Assembly: GCF_000186245.1 (NCBI RefSeq)
Contig: NC_014935.1
Location: 1-64,000 of the forward strand
Direction of reading: 5' to 3'
Length of the DNA stretch: 64,000 nt
Source: Nitratifractor salsuginis DSM 16511
GTDB taxonomy: Bacteria > Campylobacterota > Campylobacteria > Campylobacterales > Sulfurovaceae
The notes under the pieces were generated by a model that was not told the origin of the DNA, did not search any database, and saw nothing but the letters and a program-made list of their open reading frames with translations. Position numbers and translations under genes: made by a program. Numbering within the stretch: the first letter of the stretch is position 1; each line of letters starts with the position of its first letter. Of this stretch, positions 42,426 through 50,984 are shown one piece after another.

Positions 42426-42513
42426 TGGCCGGGAGAGTGGGATTCGAACCCACGGTAGGTTTCCCTACGCTGGTTTTCAAGACCAGTGCCTTCAACCACT
42501 CGGCCATCTCCCG
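42426..42513 (-). tRNA. tRNA-Ser (anticodon TGA)
   Basis: 88 bases on the minus strand with acceptor CGGGAGA/TCTCCCG, discriminator G, encoded CCA, anticodon loop CTTGAAA (anticodon TGA) and the long variable arm typical of serine tRNAs. Last of four tRNAs transcribed Gly-Leu-Cys-Ser. Confidence 0.95.
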
Positions 42514-42547
42514 TATCGGCTTAAAAGGGATAATGAGGGAATGTGTT

Positions 42548-42621
42548 TGGAGGCGCCACCCGGATTCGAACCGGGGATCAGGGCTTTGCAGGCCCGTGCC
42601 TTACCACTTGGCTATGGCGCC
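42548..42621 (-). tRNA. tRNA-Cys (anticodon GCA)
   Basis: 74 bases, minus strand; acceptor GGCGCC/GGCGCC, loop CTGCAAA giving anticodon GCA, encoded CCA end. Confidence 0.95.
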
Positions 42622-42633
42622 GTCAAAAGAGCG

Positions 42634-42721
42634 TGGTGCCCGGAGCCGGACTTGAACCGGCACAGCCGCAATGGCCGGGGGATTTTAAGTCCCCTGTGTC
42701 TACCAATTCCACCATCCGGGC
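42634..42721 (-). tRNA. tRNA-Leu (anticodon TAA)
   Basis: 88 bases, minus strand; acceptor GCCCGGA/TCCGGGC, anticodon loop CTTAAAA (anticodon TAA), long variable arm as expected for leucine tRNAs, encoded CCA. Confidence 0.95.
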
Positions 42722-42776
42722 TCCGGGGTTCCTATAAAAAGTCCGATTTTTATTATGAAAGATCGTTGTCAGATTA

Positions 42777-42851
42777 TGGAGCGGGAGACGGGATTCGAAC
42801 CCGCGACCCCAACCTTGGCAAGGTTGTGCTCTACCCCTGAGCTACTCCCGC
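42777..42851 (-). tRNA. tRNA-Gly (anticodon GCC)
   Basis: 75 bases, minus strand; acceptor GCGGGAG/CTCCCGC, anticodon loop TTGCCAA (anticodon GCC), encoded CCA. First of the cluster. Confidence 0.95.
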
Positions 42852-42870
42852 GCTCAAAAATCGGACTGCA

Positions 42871-42898
42871 ATTATAACAGAGATTCCTGAAATGTCAA
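42871..42898 (-). promoter_or_regulatory. Strong sigma-70 promoter of the tRNA cluster
   Basis: On the minus strand, TTGACA (42893-42898) and TATAAT (42871-42876) with a 16-base spacer: a perfect -35/-10 pair, the best in the window, just before tRNA-Gly. Confidence 0.85.
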
Positions 42899-42910
42899 AG
42901 CTATACTGAG

Positions 42911-42916
42911 TATAAT
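42911..42916 (+). promoter_or_regulatory. -10 box of ilvD
   Basis: TATAAT at 42911-42916, 35 bases before the chosen ilvD start, divergent from the tRNA promoter. Confidence 0.55.
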
Positions 42917-42950
42917 CAACAACGATTATTTTATGCCAAAGGACGTGCTT

Positions 42951-44639
42951 ATGCGTAGTGACGAAATCAAAAAAGGTTATGACCGAGCCCCCCACCGGAG
43001 TCTGCTCCGGGCGATCGGGCTCAAAGACGAGGATTTCGACAAACCCTTTATCGGGGTTGCCAACTCCTATACCGATATGGTCCCCGGGCACTTCTTTCTC
43101 AACAAGGTCGCCCAGATCATCAAAGAGGAGATCCGCGCCCAGGGGTGTGTCCCCTTCGAATTCAATACCATTGGCGTGGACGACGGGATCGCTATGGGGC
43201 ATGACGGAATGCTCTACTCCCTACCCAGCCGGGAGATCATCGCCAATGCTGTGGAGACGATGATGAACGCCCACAAGCTCGACGCGATGATTGCCATCCC
43301 CAACTGTGACAAGATCGTTCCCGGGATGATCATGGGAGCCCTGCGGGTCAATGTCCCCACCGTCTTCGTCAGTGGGGGCCCTATGGCAGCGGGCCATTTG
43401 AAAGATGGAACTCCCATCGACCTGGCGACAGTCTTCGAAGGGGTCGGACAGTATGAGGCCGGAGAGATCGACGAGCAGACGCTGATCGAGATGGAGTGCA
43501 ACGCCTGCCCCGGCGGCGGCAGCTGCTCGGGAATGTTTACCGCCAACAGTATGAATACCCTGATGGAGGCGATGGGGATCGCCCTGCCCGGCAACGGAAC
43601 CATCCCGGCCCTCACTCCCGAGCGGGAAGAGCTCTACCGCAAAGCGGCCCGGCGTATCTGCGAAATCGCCAAAGCCGAGCAGAGCGAATATGAGCGTTTC
43701 AAGATCCGCAACATCCTCAACGAAAAAGCGGTGCGCAACGCCTTTGCCGTGGATATGGCTATGGGTGGAAGCTCCAACACCGTGTTGCATATGCTGGCCA
43801 TCGCCGATGAAGCCGGGGTGGACTTCAACATCGGCGATATCAACGAGATCAGCAAACACGTCGCCCATATCGCCAAAATCTCCCCCTCACTGACGACGGT
43901 GCATATGGAGGATATCAACAAGGCCGGGGGTGTTTCGGCCGTGATGCACGAGATGAAACGACGTCGAGACAGCGTACTGCAAGACAATTTGACCGTCACG
44001 GGAGAGACCCTCTTCGAGCGGATTGCCGATGCGAAGATCCTCGACAGCGAAATCATCCACAGCATCGAAAACCCCTACTCCGAGGTAGGCGGCCTGGCGA
44101 TCCTCTTCGGCAATCTGGCGGAGCAGGGAGCCGTGATCAAGACAGCCGGCATCGTCGGGGAGCGGAGCTTCACCGGCAAGGCGATCTGTTTCGACAGTCA
44201 GCAGGAGGCGATCGAGGGGATCACCTCGGGCAAGGTCAAACCGGGACACGTCGTAGTCATCCGCTACGAAGGGCCCAAGGGCGGCCCCGGTATGCAGGAG
44301 ATGCTCGCTCCGACAAGTCTCATTATGGGAATGGGATTGGGAGACAAAGTGGCGCTGATCACCGACGGACGCTTCAGTGGAGCGACCCGGGGAGCCAGTA
44401 TCGGCCACGTCTCTCCCGAAGCGGCCGAAGGAGGAATGATCGGCCTGCTCAAGGATGGTGATGAGATCCATCTGGATGTGGATAAATATATCCTGGAAGT
44501 CCGCCTGAGCGACGAGGAGATCGAAAAGAGACGCAAGGAGTTCACACCCAAAGTCAAGCCCCTCTCCAGCCGCTGGCTGCGCCAGTATCGCGCCTTGGTT
44601 ACCAATGCCAGCCGCGGAGCGGTCCTCGTAGCGGAGTAG
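42951..44639 (+). CDS. ilvD: Dihydroxyacid dehydratase
   Basis: Dehydrates 2,3-dihydroxy-isovalerate and -methylvalerate in valine and isoleucine synthesis; an iron-sulfur enzyme. 562 residues with the motifs [13 protein letters not shown] (cluster cysteine near 117), [19 protein letters not shown] (cysteine near 190) and the C-terminal [10 protein letters not shown]...GHVSPEA. The start at 42951 ([19 protein letters not shown]) is chosen over ATG 42933 because AAAGGA lies eight bases before it and it gives the family N-terminus. No other ilv gene is nearby. Confidence 0.95.
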   Translation: MRSDEIKKGYDRAPHRSLLRAIGLKDEDFDKPFIGVANSYTDMVPGHFFLNKVAQIIKEEIRAQGCVPFEFNTIGVDDGIAMGHDGMLYSLPSREIIANAVETMMNAHKLDAMIAIPNCDKIVPGMIMGALRVNVPTVFVSGGPMAAGHLKDGTPIDLATVFEGVGQYEAGEIDEQTLIEMECNACPGGGSCSGMFTANSMNTLMEAMGIALPGNGTIPALTPEREELYRKAARRICEIAKAEQSEYERFKIRNILNEKAVRNAFAVDMAMGGSSNTVLHMLAIADEAGVDFNIGDINEISKHVAHIAKISPSLTTVHMEDINKAGGVSAVMHEMKRRRDSVLQDNLTVTGETLFERIADAKILDSEIIHSIENPYSEVGGLAILFGNLAEQGAVIKTAGIVGERSFTGKAICFDSQQEAIEGITSGKVKPGHVVVIRYEGPKGGPGMQEMLAPTSLIMGMGLGDKVALITDGRFSGATRGASIGHVSPEAAEGGMIGLLKDGDEIHLDVDKYILEVRLSDEEIEKRRKEFTPKVKPLSSRWLRQYRALVTNASRGAVLVAE

Positions 44640-44813
44640 ATCCGCACTCCCCTCCCCTATTCTTCCTTCCCTACATTTTTATTTCAACGCTTACTTATTA
44701 CCTAGTGGGGTAATAGTATCTCTTGAGAGAATACCGTGGAAAGAGTCTCGGCTCTTCGATTATATTATAGAAGAGATGAGAAGTGGATTGAGTCGTTTTC
44801 TTTTAGAGCCGAA

Positions 44814-46484
44814 TCAGTCGACCCGGCGTCCCCACTTGAAGCGGTTCCGATAAAAGGGGTGGTTGAGGAAACTGGTGATGACGACGCGATGCCGCGCGCT
44901 GCTGGCGTGAATGAACTTGTGGTTGCCTATATAGATCCCTACATGGTTGACATAACCCCGCCGCCGGTGTGATGTATCGAAGAAGATGAGATCCCCGGGT
45001 TTGAGATTGCGATAGGTGACATACTTTCCGTAATAGGCCTGTTTTCTTGAAACCCGAGGAAGGCGAACCCCTTTTGATTTTCTCATAACATATTGGGTGA
45101 AGCCGGAGCAGTCGAAGGTATTGGGCCCCTCGGCTCCCCAGACGTAGCGACGGCCGAGGTAGCGCTTGGCGATACGGATGACATTGTAGTCACCGCCTTT
45201 AGAGCCTCCCCCGCTTCCGTTGAGTGCTGCTAGGGCATTATGGATTCTTCGATCGGCGCTCTTCCTTTTTAAACGGCTTTTCTTTGCCAAGTGTGTTTTT
45301 TTAACCTTTTTCTTTTTGACAGCTACTTTTGTCTTTTTTTTGCTCGAAGGATGCTTTGTCGCGATGTGGACAGTGGAGACTTCCCGGCTCCCTACGGCGA
45401 GTTTCATTCCGCTGCGAAGCGGAGTTCCCTTCCCGAGATGGTTGAGTTTGCGCAATTCAGCGATGGAGATTTTGTGTTTTTTGGCGATTTTCCAGAGGCT
45501 GTCTCCGTGTTTGACCGTGTAATAGACGGTCTCTTTTTTGACGGTCGGTGCGGGAGCCGGAGCGGCTTTGATGACGAGCTTCATCCCGCTGCGCAGCGGA
45601 GTCCCCTTTTTCAAGTGATTGAGTTTGCGCAGTTCAGCGATGGAGATTTTGTGTTTTTTGGCGATTTTCCAGAGGTTGTCTCCGTGTTTGACCGTATAGG
45701 TCAGGAGTTGGGCTTTGGGCTGCGCCTTCGGCTTTTTCTCTGCGAGGCTCGCTTTTTTCTCTTTTTGGTGAGGCCGGTAGGAGACTCCGGGGATCTTGAG
45801 CTCTTGGCCGGGATGGATAATATCCGTCGGAGTGATGCCATTGAGGCTCATAAGGTCTTCGAGCGGGGTATGGTATTTGCGGGCAATGGAGAATAAGGTA
45901 TCACCGGATTGGACGGTATAGCGGACCGTTTGTCTTTTTTGCTTCTCTTTTTTGGCAACGGTGCTTTTGGGAGCGTTCTTCTTATTCTTCTCACTCTTGT
46001 ATGCCTTGGGGATTTTAAGCGTCTGGCCTATGCGGATCAGGGCTCCTCGCTTCAGTCCGTTTGCTTCCATAAGTTCCCGGGTCGTAAGACCGTGCTCCTG
46101 AGCAATGGTTGAGAGGGTGTCTCCTCCCTGGACTTTGTACGTCTCCTCGCTCTTGACCGTTTTCCGTGGAGCTTTGTGTTTTGGTTTTTGTATTTTTTCT
46201 TTTTTGGCGACTTTTTTGACGGATTTTTGGGTGGAGTCCTGCGGCTCTGTCGCGGGGATGAGGAGTTTTTGCCCCGGACGAATCAGGCTGTCGGCCTCCA
46301 GGTTGTTGGCATCGAGCAAGCTGCGCAGAGGCAGATGGAAACGATGGGCTATCCCCGATAGAGAGTCACCGCTTTGGATCGTATAGTGTCTGCCTTCCAA
46401 GGGCAGAGAAGTGGGGGTCCGGCTGGCATTGACCCAGGCGGGAAGGGCTCCCATCAAGAGAAGAGAAACGATTATCCTATTCAT
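44814..46484 (-). CDS. Five-LysM NlpC/P60 peptidoglycan hydrolase
   Basis: 556 residues: signal peptide (cleavage near 20), five LysM domains (33-77, 115-159, 188-232, 262-305, 321-364) separated by Lys/Ala/Pro-rich linkers, a very basic stretch (375-415), then an NlpC/P60 domain with Cys459 in DCSGFTQY, His514 in NHVGIYIG and His526. Such enzymes bind and cut peptidoglycan stem peptides. LysM 4 and 5 are nearly identical. ATG 46484 is chosen over a start 30 codons upstream because it gives a signal peptide and follows AAAGGA. The spacer before ilvD (44640-44813) has several small hairpins but no convincing terminator. Confidence 0.9.
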   Translation of the reverse strand: MNRIIVSLLLMGALPAWVNASRTPTSLPLEGRHYTIQSGDSLSGIAHRFHLPLRSLLDANNLEADSLIRPGQKLLIPATEPQDSTQKSVKKVAKKEKIQKPKHKAPRKTVKSEETYKVQGGDTLSTIAQEHGLTTRELMEANGLKRGALIRIGQTLKIPKAYKSEKNKKNAPKSTVAKKEKQKRQTVRYTVQSGDTLFSIARKYHTPLEDLMSLNGITPTDIIHPGQELKIPGVSYRPHQKEKKASLAEKKPKAQPKAQLLTYTVKHGDNLWKIAKKHKISIAELRKLNHLKKGTPLRSGMKLVIKAAPAPAPTVKKETVYYTVKHGDSLWKIAKKHKISIAELRKLNHLGKGTPLRSGMKLAVGSREVSTVHIATKHPSSKKKTKVAVKKKKVKKTHLAKKSRLKRKSADRRIHNALAALNGSGGGSKGGDYNVIRIAKRYLGRRYVWGAEGPNTFDCSGFTQYVMRKSKGVRLPRVSRKQAYYGKYVTYRNLKPGDLIFFDTSHRRRGYVNHVGIYIGNHKFIHASSARHRVVITSFLNHPFYRNRFKWGRRVD

Positions 46485-46550
46485 CAGTGAATCCTTTTTT
46501 ATCTTGCGTCCCCTTGATTTTGAATAAATACTAAAAAATATTACTTCCCA

Positions 46551-46556
46551 AGTATA
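46551..46556 (-). promoter_or_regulatory. Extended -10 promoter of the LysM hydrolase gene
   Basis: TGCTATACT on the minus strand (-10 TATACT at 46551-46556), about 65 bases before the chosen start. This supports the downstream ATG. The spacer to the next gene (46557-46770) also carries a TATAAT at 46734-46739 for the plus-strand lipoprotein; nothing else is recognised. Confidence 0.55.
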
Positions 46557-46770
46557 GCACAGATAATCCTTCAAACAGGATAGGAACTCTGTTTTAATCC
46601 GCTAGACTGGTGGGACGGGACTGAACGGTTGAGTATTTGCATAATACGAATAGAATGATAGCGGCGAAAAAACAACGATTGGGCAACGATAGATTAATTA
46701 TTGATAAAAGGGACGATCGATGAAAGGTCAGGATATAATTGAAGAGTGATCGACAAAGGAGGTGGCAAAG

Positions 46771-47274
46771 ATGGTGATGAGACCCTGGATCGGAATTTTG
46801 CTTTTATCTCTATTGACGGGATGTGGTGTGAATAGTTCGTCGGAAAAGGAGAGGGCCAAAAGCGCTCAGCCATCGGAGAGTGGAGTGAAAAAGGAAGGGG
46901 CCGTTCTGATGCCCAGGGCTTCCTACCCTGCCGCACCTCCCCCCTCCTCTGTGACAAAGAGCACCCCTTACTCCGGAACGGCCCATCGGCTGGAAAGTTT
47001 GGGGATTGAGGTGGAGCCGGGCCGCATTGTCATCAATACAGGTAAAGCCCGTGAAGTTTTGAACAAGCTGAGCTGCCAGCTCCGCCAGGAGATCGCTCCT
47101 CATCCTGATTCCGGAAATGCTTCGAGTGTCTCTATTCCCGATCTAGGGATAGCCGTTTCCCACGATAAAGTGGAGATCGATTTGAACAAAACGAAAAATT
47201 TTATGGAGAAATGGTTCGGAATTATGGAAGATTTGACGGAAGAGGTGAACCGTTCACTCGCCCCTCTTCATTGA
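46771..47274 (+). CDS. Predicted lipoprotein of unknown function
   Basis: 167 residues with a short signal peptide and lipobox LLTGC (acylated Cys near 18), a polar linker rich in Ser/Pro (about 25-75), and a small C-terminal domain (about 75-165) without known motif. The chosen ATG lies eight bases after a strong AAAGGAGG (46756-46762); an in-frame GTG at 46762 overlaps that site and is unlikely. It converges with rplT. Not recognised. Confidence 0.7.
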   Translation: MVMRPWIGILLLSLLTGCGVNSSSEKERAKSAQPSESGVKKEGAVLMPRASYPAAPPPSSVTKSTPYSGTAHRLESLGIEVEPGRIVINTGKAREVLNKLSCQLRQEIAPHPDSGNASSVSIPDLGIAVSHDKVEIDLNKTKNFMEKWFGIMEDLTEEVNRSLAPLH

Positions 47275-47301
47275 GGAGCCGGGTGATGGTTCGTCGAAGG
47301 G

Positions 47302-47658
47302 TTACTTCGCCAGGGCTGCTTTGGAAGCTTCGGCAACCTTGCTAAATGCCGCAGGGTTGTTCATCGCCATATCGGCAAGTACTTTGCGGTCCAGCTCGAT
47401 GCCGGCCAGTTTCAAGCCGTGCATAAAGCGGGAGTAGTTCATGTCGTTCAGACGTGCGGCCGCATTGATCCGGATGATCCAGAGTTTGCGGAAGTCACGT
47501 TTTTTCTGTCTTCTGTCTCTATAGGCATAGACCAGAGAGCGCTCGAGCTGCTCCTTGGCCTTTCTGAAATGCTTGCGGCGTCCGCTGTAGAATCCGCGGG
47601 CCTGCTTCAGCAGTTTTTTATGCCGTCGATGGCGGGTCATTCCGTTCTTTACTCTCAT
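47302..47658 (-). CDS. rplT: 50S ribosomal protein L20
   Basis: 118 residues, very basic, with the L20 pattern [22 protein letters not shown] and the C-terminal [21 protein letters not shown]. It binds 23S rRNA early in large-subunit assembly. It follows rpmI by 98 bases; infC is not present upstream here. Confidence 0.97.
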   Translation of the reverse strand: MRVKNGMTRHRRHKKLLKQARGFYSGRRKHFRKAKEQLERSLVYAYRDRRQKKRDFRKLWIIRINAAARLNDMNYSRFMHGLKLAGIELDRKVLADMAMNNPAAFSKVAEASKAALAK

Positions 47659-47756
47659 TGTTGCTTTCCTTTACCGTAAATTTTTCTTTAAATTTCGGTG
47701 TCGGGCATTCTCTCTGCCCGAACTTGCCCCTGATCGGGGGAGCTTGCGGGATCGTC

Positions 47757-47951
47757 TTAGCCGACGATCATCTCTTTGATGTTTTTGGCATCGGCCTGGT
47801 CGACATATTTGGGCTTGCGCATCTGACGATGGTGCTTGCCGTCTACTTTGGTCAAGATGTGGCTGCGATAAGCGGTTCCGCGCTTGATCTTGCCGCTCTT
47901 CTTGATCTTGAAGCGTTTGACGGCGCCCTTGACGCTCTTCATCTTAGGCAT
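47757..47951 (-). CDS. rpmI: 50S ribosomal protein L35
   Basis: 64 residues beginning MPKMKSVKGAVKRFKIKKSG with the conserved RSHILTKVDGKHHRQMRKP segment; normal length. Transcribed ahead of rplT. Confidence 0.97.
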   Translation of the reverse strand: MPKMKSVKGAVKRFKIKKSGKIKRGTAYRSHILTKVDGKHHRQMRKPKYVDQADAKNIKEMIVG

Positions 47952-48045
47952 GATGGTCCTTTCTGAAATGTTTATTTCCTACAGAGATAGAAAATGGGAC
48001 GATATTATACCCGCTCTCGCTGAGAGAGTGCTGAGGCGACCGCTC

Positions 48046-50394
48046 CTACAGCTCGGGCCGCCAGACGAGAGCGATGGTTTCGATGTGGATGTCGCTCTTT
48101 TTGGGGCGGAGGCTGAACTCCTCGACGGGGTAGTTCTCCAGGGAATACTCCTCGTCGATGGCGTCGATCTTCTCTTCGAGTTCTGCTTCCAGATCCTCGA
48201 GTTTGTTCTGCAGCTCTTGGAAACGCTGCTGGGCCCGGCTCAGATCACCCCCCTCTTTGAGGACCCGTCCGCTGCGGTTGATGGCGGTGCCGATCTTGCT
48301 GGCCGAGGGTCCCCTGCCCCCAAAGAGCGCCCCCAGGATCGACGCGCCCACACTGATCAGGGAGCTGGTGCGGTCGGCTTTTTCCTTCTCGATCTGCTCC
48401 TGGGTACGCCGGAGGCGATCTTTGAGCCGCTCCTCCTTGGCGGCGTAGCGCTCTTTGAGCTTCTCCAACGCTTCCTCTTTGAGTTCGTCGAGCCGGTCGC
48501 GGACCCGGACCAGGAAATCGGAACGGCTCTCTCCCGGTTTGGATTCCATTTTGAGCCGGCGGTTGCGGTAGAGGGTCAGGCGGAGAGTCTGATAGAGCTC
48601 ATTTTGGAGGGCTCTGGCGCTCTTTTTGAGGCCGGGGTCCTGGCTGATGAATCCCGGCAGAGGGGCGAAGCGTCCCTGGGCGGGTGCCTTGACGGGCCAG
48701 CGCTCGAAGGGGAGCTCTTCGCTCTCCTTCTCCTCCCAGTTCGGGGCGCTCATCTCCGGTTCCAGTCGGAGCCAGTCGGTTTCGGCGAGGGTGTGATCGA
48801 AGCCCCGGCTTTGGTCGTGGAACTCCACCCGGCAATGGGCCGCCAACCAGGGGGAAAAGCGGAGCGTGCCTGAAGGGTCCGGCTCGAAGTGCTGGGGGGT
48901 CGAAGTGGGGAGCACTGGAGCGGGCCCGTAACCGTCGGTGGAGGGAGCGGCTGCAGTCGGTTTGACCGAAGTTTCACTCTCTTCTTTGTATGCCTGCATC
49001 AGTGCGGAGATCTCCTTGCGAGTCAAGGGGCCCTTGAGATAGCTCATCGCCCAGCGGGTCGTGAAGAGGCGGATCCCTTCGAGGTGGGCGCTTTTGAGGA
49101 AGAAGGTCCGTTTGGGGAGGTTGGCCAGGTATTTGGCGATCGCTTCGCGGCTCATCTGTTCGTCGGCCTTGCCTCCCAGCCCGTCGATGACCCGGTCGAT
49201 GTCCTGGCGGGTCTGGAGTCGCCCGATGAACCAGGTGCCGATATTGGCCAGGCCTTTGTAGTCGAGGTCCACGGGGTTCTGGGTGCTCAGGACGATGCCG
49301 ACACCGTAGGCCCTGGCCTGCTTGAGCAGGGTGATCATCGGCTCTTTGGAGGGCGGGTTCTTCACCGGCGGGAAAAAGCCGTAGATCTCATCCATATAGA
49401 GCAGGGTCCGCAGACGGGTCGAGCCGCTTTGGCGCCGCATCCAGGCGATGTATTTATTCAGTAGCAGCGTGACGAAGAACATCCGCTCGTCGTCGCTGAG
49501 ATGGGAAATGGTGAAGATGGCGATCTTCGCCCTCCCCTCCCCGTCGTAGAGGAGCTTTTGCATATCGAGGGCTTCGCCGCTGAGCCAATTGACGAAGCCG
49601 GGAGAGGCGATGACGGCATTGAAGCGTGTGGCGAAGGCGAAACGCTCCTTTTCGGGGTAGAAACTCTCCAGAGGGAGGACGCCGATCTTTTTGAAGGAAG
49701 GGTTGATGATGCGTCCGATCAGCCCTTCGAGGTTGAGGCTCTCTCCGGTGCCCCAGGCGTGCATAATGACCTGGGAGAGGAGGATATACTCCTTGGACTC
49801 CAGCGGGTCGGCTTCGATTCCCAAGAGGGCCAGCAGGCCGCTGACGGTGCTTTTGATATAGGCCGAGAGGCTGTCGGCATCCTCGAGGATCTCCGCCGGA
49901 GGGGCTTCGAGGGAGCTGACAATGTTGACGGGGATCCCGGCCTGGCTCCCAGGAGTATAGATGTGCTTGGGGACCGCCTGGAATCGGGCGACCCTCTCGC
50001 TGTCCTGCCCCCAGCTCTCGATCCCTTCTTTCCACGTCTTGGCAGTCTCTTGTGCCAGGGTTTCGGGGGCTTCACCCTTGCTTTTGGCCTCCTCCTCGAC
50101 CCAGGGTAGGAAACTTTCGGGACGGAACTGGGGGTCGGTGAGGCAGAGATCCCCCATATCCCCTTTGGGGTCGATGACGATGGAGGGGATGTTATCGATG
50201 GCGGCCTCTTCGAGCAGGTCGATCCCCAGGCCGGTCTTCCCGCTGCCGGTCATCCCGATGATGGCGGCGTGGGTGGTGAAGTTTTTGTTCTTGAGCAGGG
50301 TCAAGATGTCGGTAGGTTCCATAGAGTCGGGGTCGACATCCTTGCCCAGATAGAAGAGCCCTGCCTTTTCGTAGATACTTTTGAGATTGTTCAT
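48046..50394 (-). CDS. HerA/FtsK-like ATPase of unknown function
   Basis: 782 residues: Walker A GMTGSGKTG at 47-55, a Walker B-like LLYMDEIYGFFPP near 335, STQNPVDLDYKGLANIGTWFIGRL (sensor/arginine region) near 373-396, and a C-terminal coiled coil (about 640-700) followed by a glycine-containing membrane-like stretch (LISVGASILGALFGG). The core resembles the helicase HerA-like (DUF853-related) family of DNA-pumping ATPases; the role is unknown. The ATG at 50394 is chosen over one 40 codons upstream because AAAAGGA precedes it and the upstream extension is a shadow of the next gene's end. Confidence 0.8.
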   Translation of the reverse strand: MNNLKSIYEKAGLFYLGKDVDPDSMEPTDILTLLKNKNFTTHAAIIGMTGSGKTGLGIDLLEEAAIDNIPSIVIDPKGDMGDLCLTDPQFRPESFLPWVEEEAKSKGEAPETLAQETAKTWKEGIESWGQDSERVARFQAVPKHIYTPGSQAGIPVNIVSSLEAPPAEILEDADSLSAYIKSTVSGLLALLGIEADPLESKEYILLSQVIMHAWGTGESLNLEGLIGRIINPSFKKIGVLPLESFYPEKERFAFATRFNAVIASPGFVNWLSGEALDMQKLLYDGEGRAKIAIFTISHLSDDERMFFVTLLLNKYIAWMRRQSGSTRLRTLLYMDEIYGFFPPVKNPPSKEPMITLLKQARAYGVGIVLSTQNPVDLDYKGLANIGTWFIGRLQTRQDIDRVIDGLGGKADEQMSREAIAKYLANLPKRTFFLKSAHLEGIRLFTTRWAMSYLKGPLTRKEISALMQAYKEESETSVKPTAAAPSTDGYGPAPVLPTSTPQHFEPDPSGTLRFSPWLAAHCRVEFHDQSRGFDHTLAETDWLRLEPEMSAPNWEEKESEELPFERWPVKAPAQGRFAPLPGFISQDPGLKKSARALQNELYQTLRLTLYRNRRLKMESKPGESRSDFLVRVRDRLDELKEEALEKLKERYAAKEERLKDRLRRTQEQIEKEKADRTSSLISVGASILGALFGGRGPSASKIGTAINRSGRVLKEGGDLSRAQQRFQELQNKLEDLEAELEEKIDAIDEEYSLENYPVEEFSLRPKKSDIHIETIALVWRPEL

Positions 50395-50419
50395 CCTTTT
50401 CCTCCTTCTGATCTTTGGC

Positions 50420-50983
50420 TTAACGGTTTGGGGTTTGCCTCTTCCCGTTTTTGGGTGCTGGTTTCTTCTTCGGCGGCTTTTTGGGGGCGACAAGGCCCTG
50501 GAGCAAAAAGGCATAGGGCTCTTTCCCCTCTTCCTGCATAGCTACCAGGACCTCTCCTTTGCGCCGGGTAATGTCAAAGAGACGCATCGGGCCCATCACC
50601 CTGTCGATCGCCACGTGATCACCGCTTCGAAGAGGCAGGCGGTAGTCTCCCCCTTCCACACGGATCAGTTCCCTTCCCTCCTTGAGAACGAGCCAGCAGA
50701 CCCGGGGGTTGGGAAGGTCGTAGAGGGTATGGGCGGTCCGGTTGATGCAGAGACGGTCGTACTCTCCTTTGACCAGCGTGAGGTTGCCGTCACTGGAGAG
50801 GAGGTCCCGGTAGAGGGCCATGACGACCCGATCCCGGTTCATCGCTTTGACGAGGTGCTCGTGGAGATTGCGGTTGGAGCTGCGTTGGACATCCAGGCTT
50901 TGATAGAGCCCCAGCAGGACCAGAGAGATCAGAAGAATGGAGATCAGCACCTCGATGAGGGTGAAGGCGCCGCGTCGGGTCAT
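50420..50983 (-). CDS. Type II secretion minor pseudopilin (GspJ-like)
   Basis: 187 residues with a type IV prepilin leader: MTRRGA^FTLIEVLISILLISLVLLGLY split at residue 6, the hydrophobic helix, then a beta-rich domain. The last 20 residues are Lys/Pro-rich. The size and position after gspE suggest GspJ, but minor pseudopilins are hard to separate by sequence. Ala, not Gly, precedes the cleavage site. One base separates it from gspE. Confidence 0.7.
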   Translation of the reverse strand: MTRRGAFTLIEVLISILLISLVLLGLYQSLDVQRSSNRNLHEHLVKAMNRDRVVMALYRDLLSSDGNLTLVKGEYDRLCINRTAHTLYDLPNPRVCWLVLKEGRELIRVEGGDYRLPLRSGDHVAIDRVMGPMRLFDITRRKGEVLVAMQEEGKEPYAFLLQGLVAPKKPPKKKPAPKNGKRQTPNR

Positions 50984-50984
50984 T

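Noticed and set aside
42272-42840. Short open frames across the tRNA cluster
   Set aside because: They overlap four clear tRNA genes and have no independent support.
34934-42851. Integrase-type att sites at the tRNA genes
   Set aside because: I looked for a repeat of a tRNA 3' end at the other border and saw none; no integrase gene is present.
48015-48045. REP-like GGCGACCGCTCCTACA sequence after the HerA-like gene
   Set aside because: Only one arm is present; no hairpin partner was found.
50395-50514. 40-codon N-terminal extension of the HerA-like protein
   Set aside because: It runs into the end of the GspJ-like gene, is Arg/Lys-rich without family resemblance, and a ribosome site favours the internal ATG.
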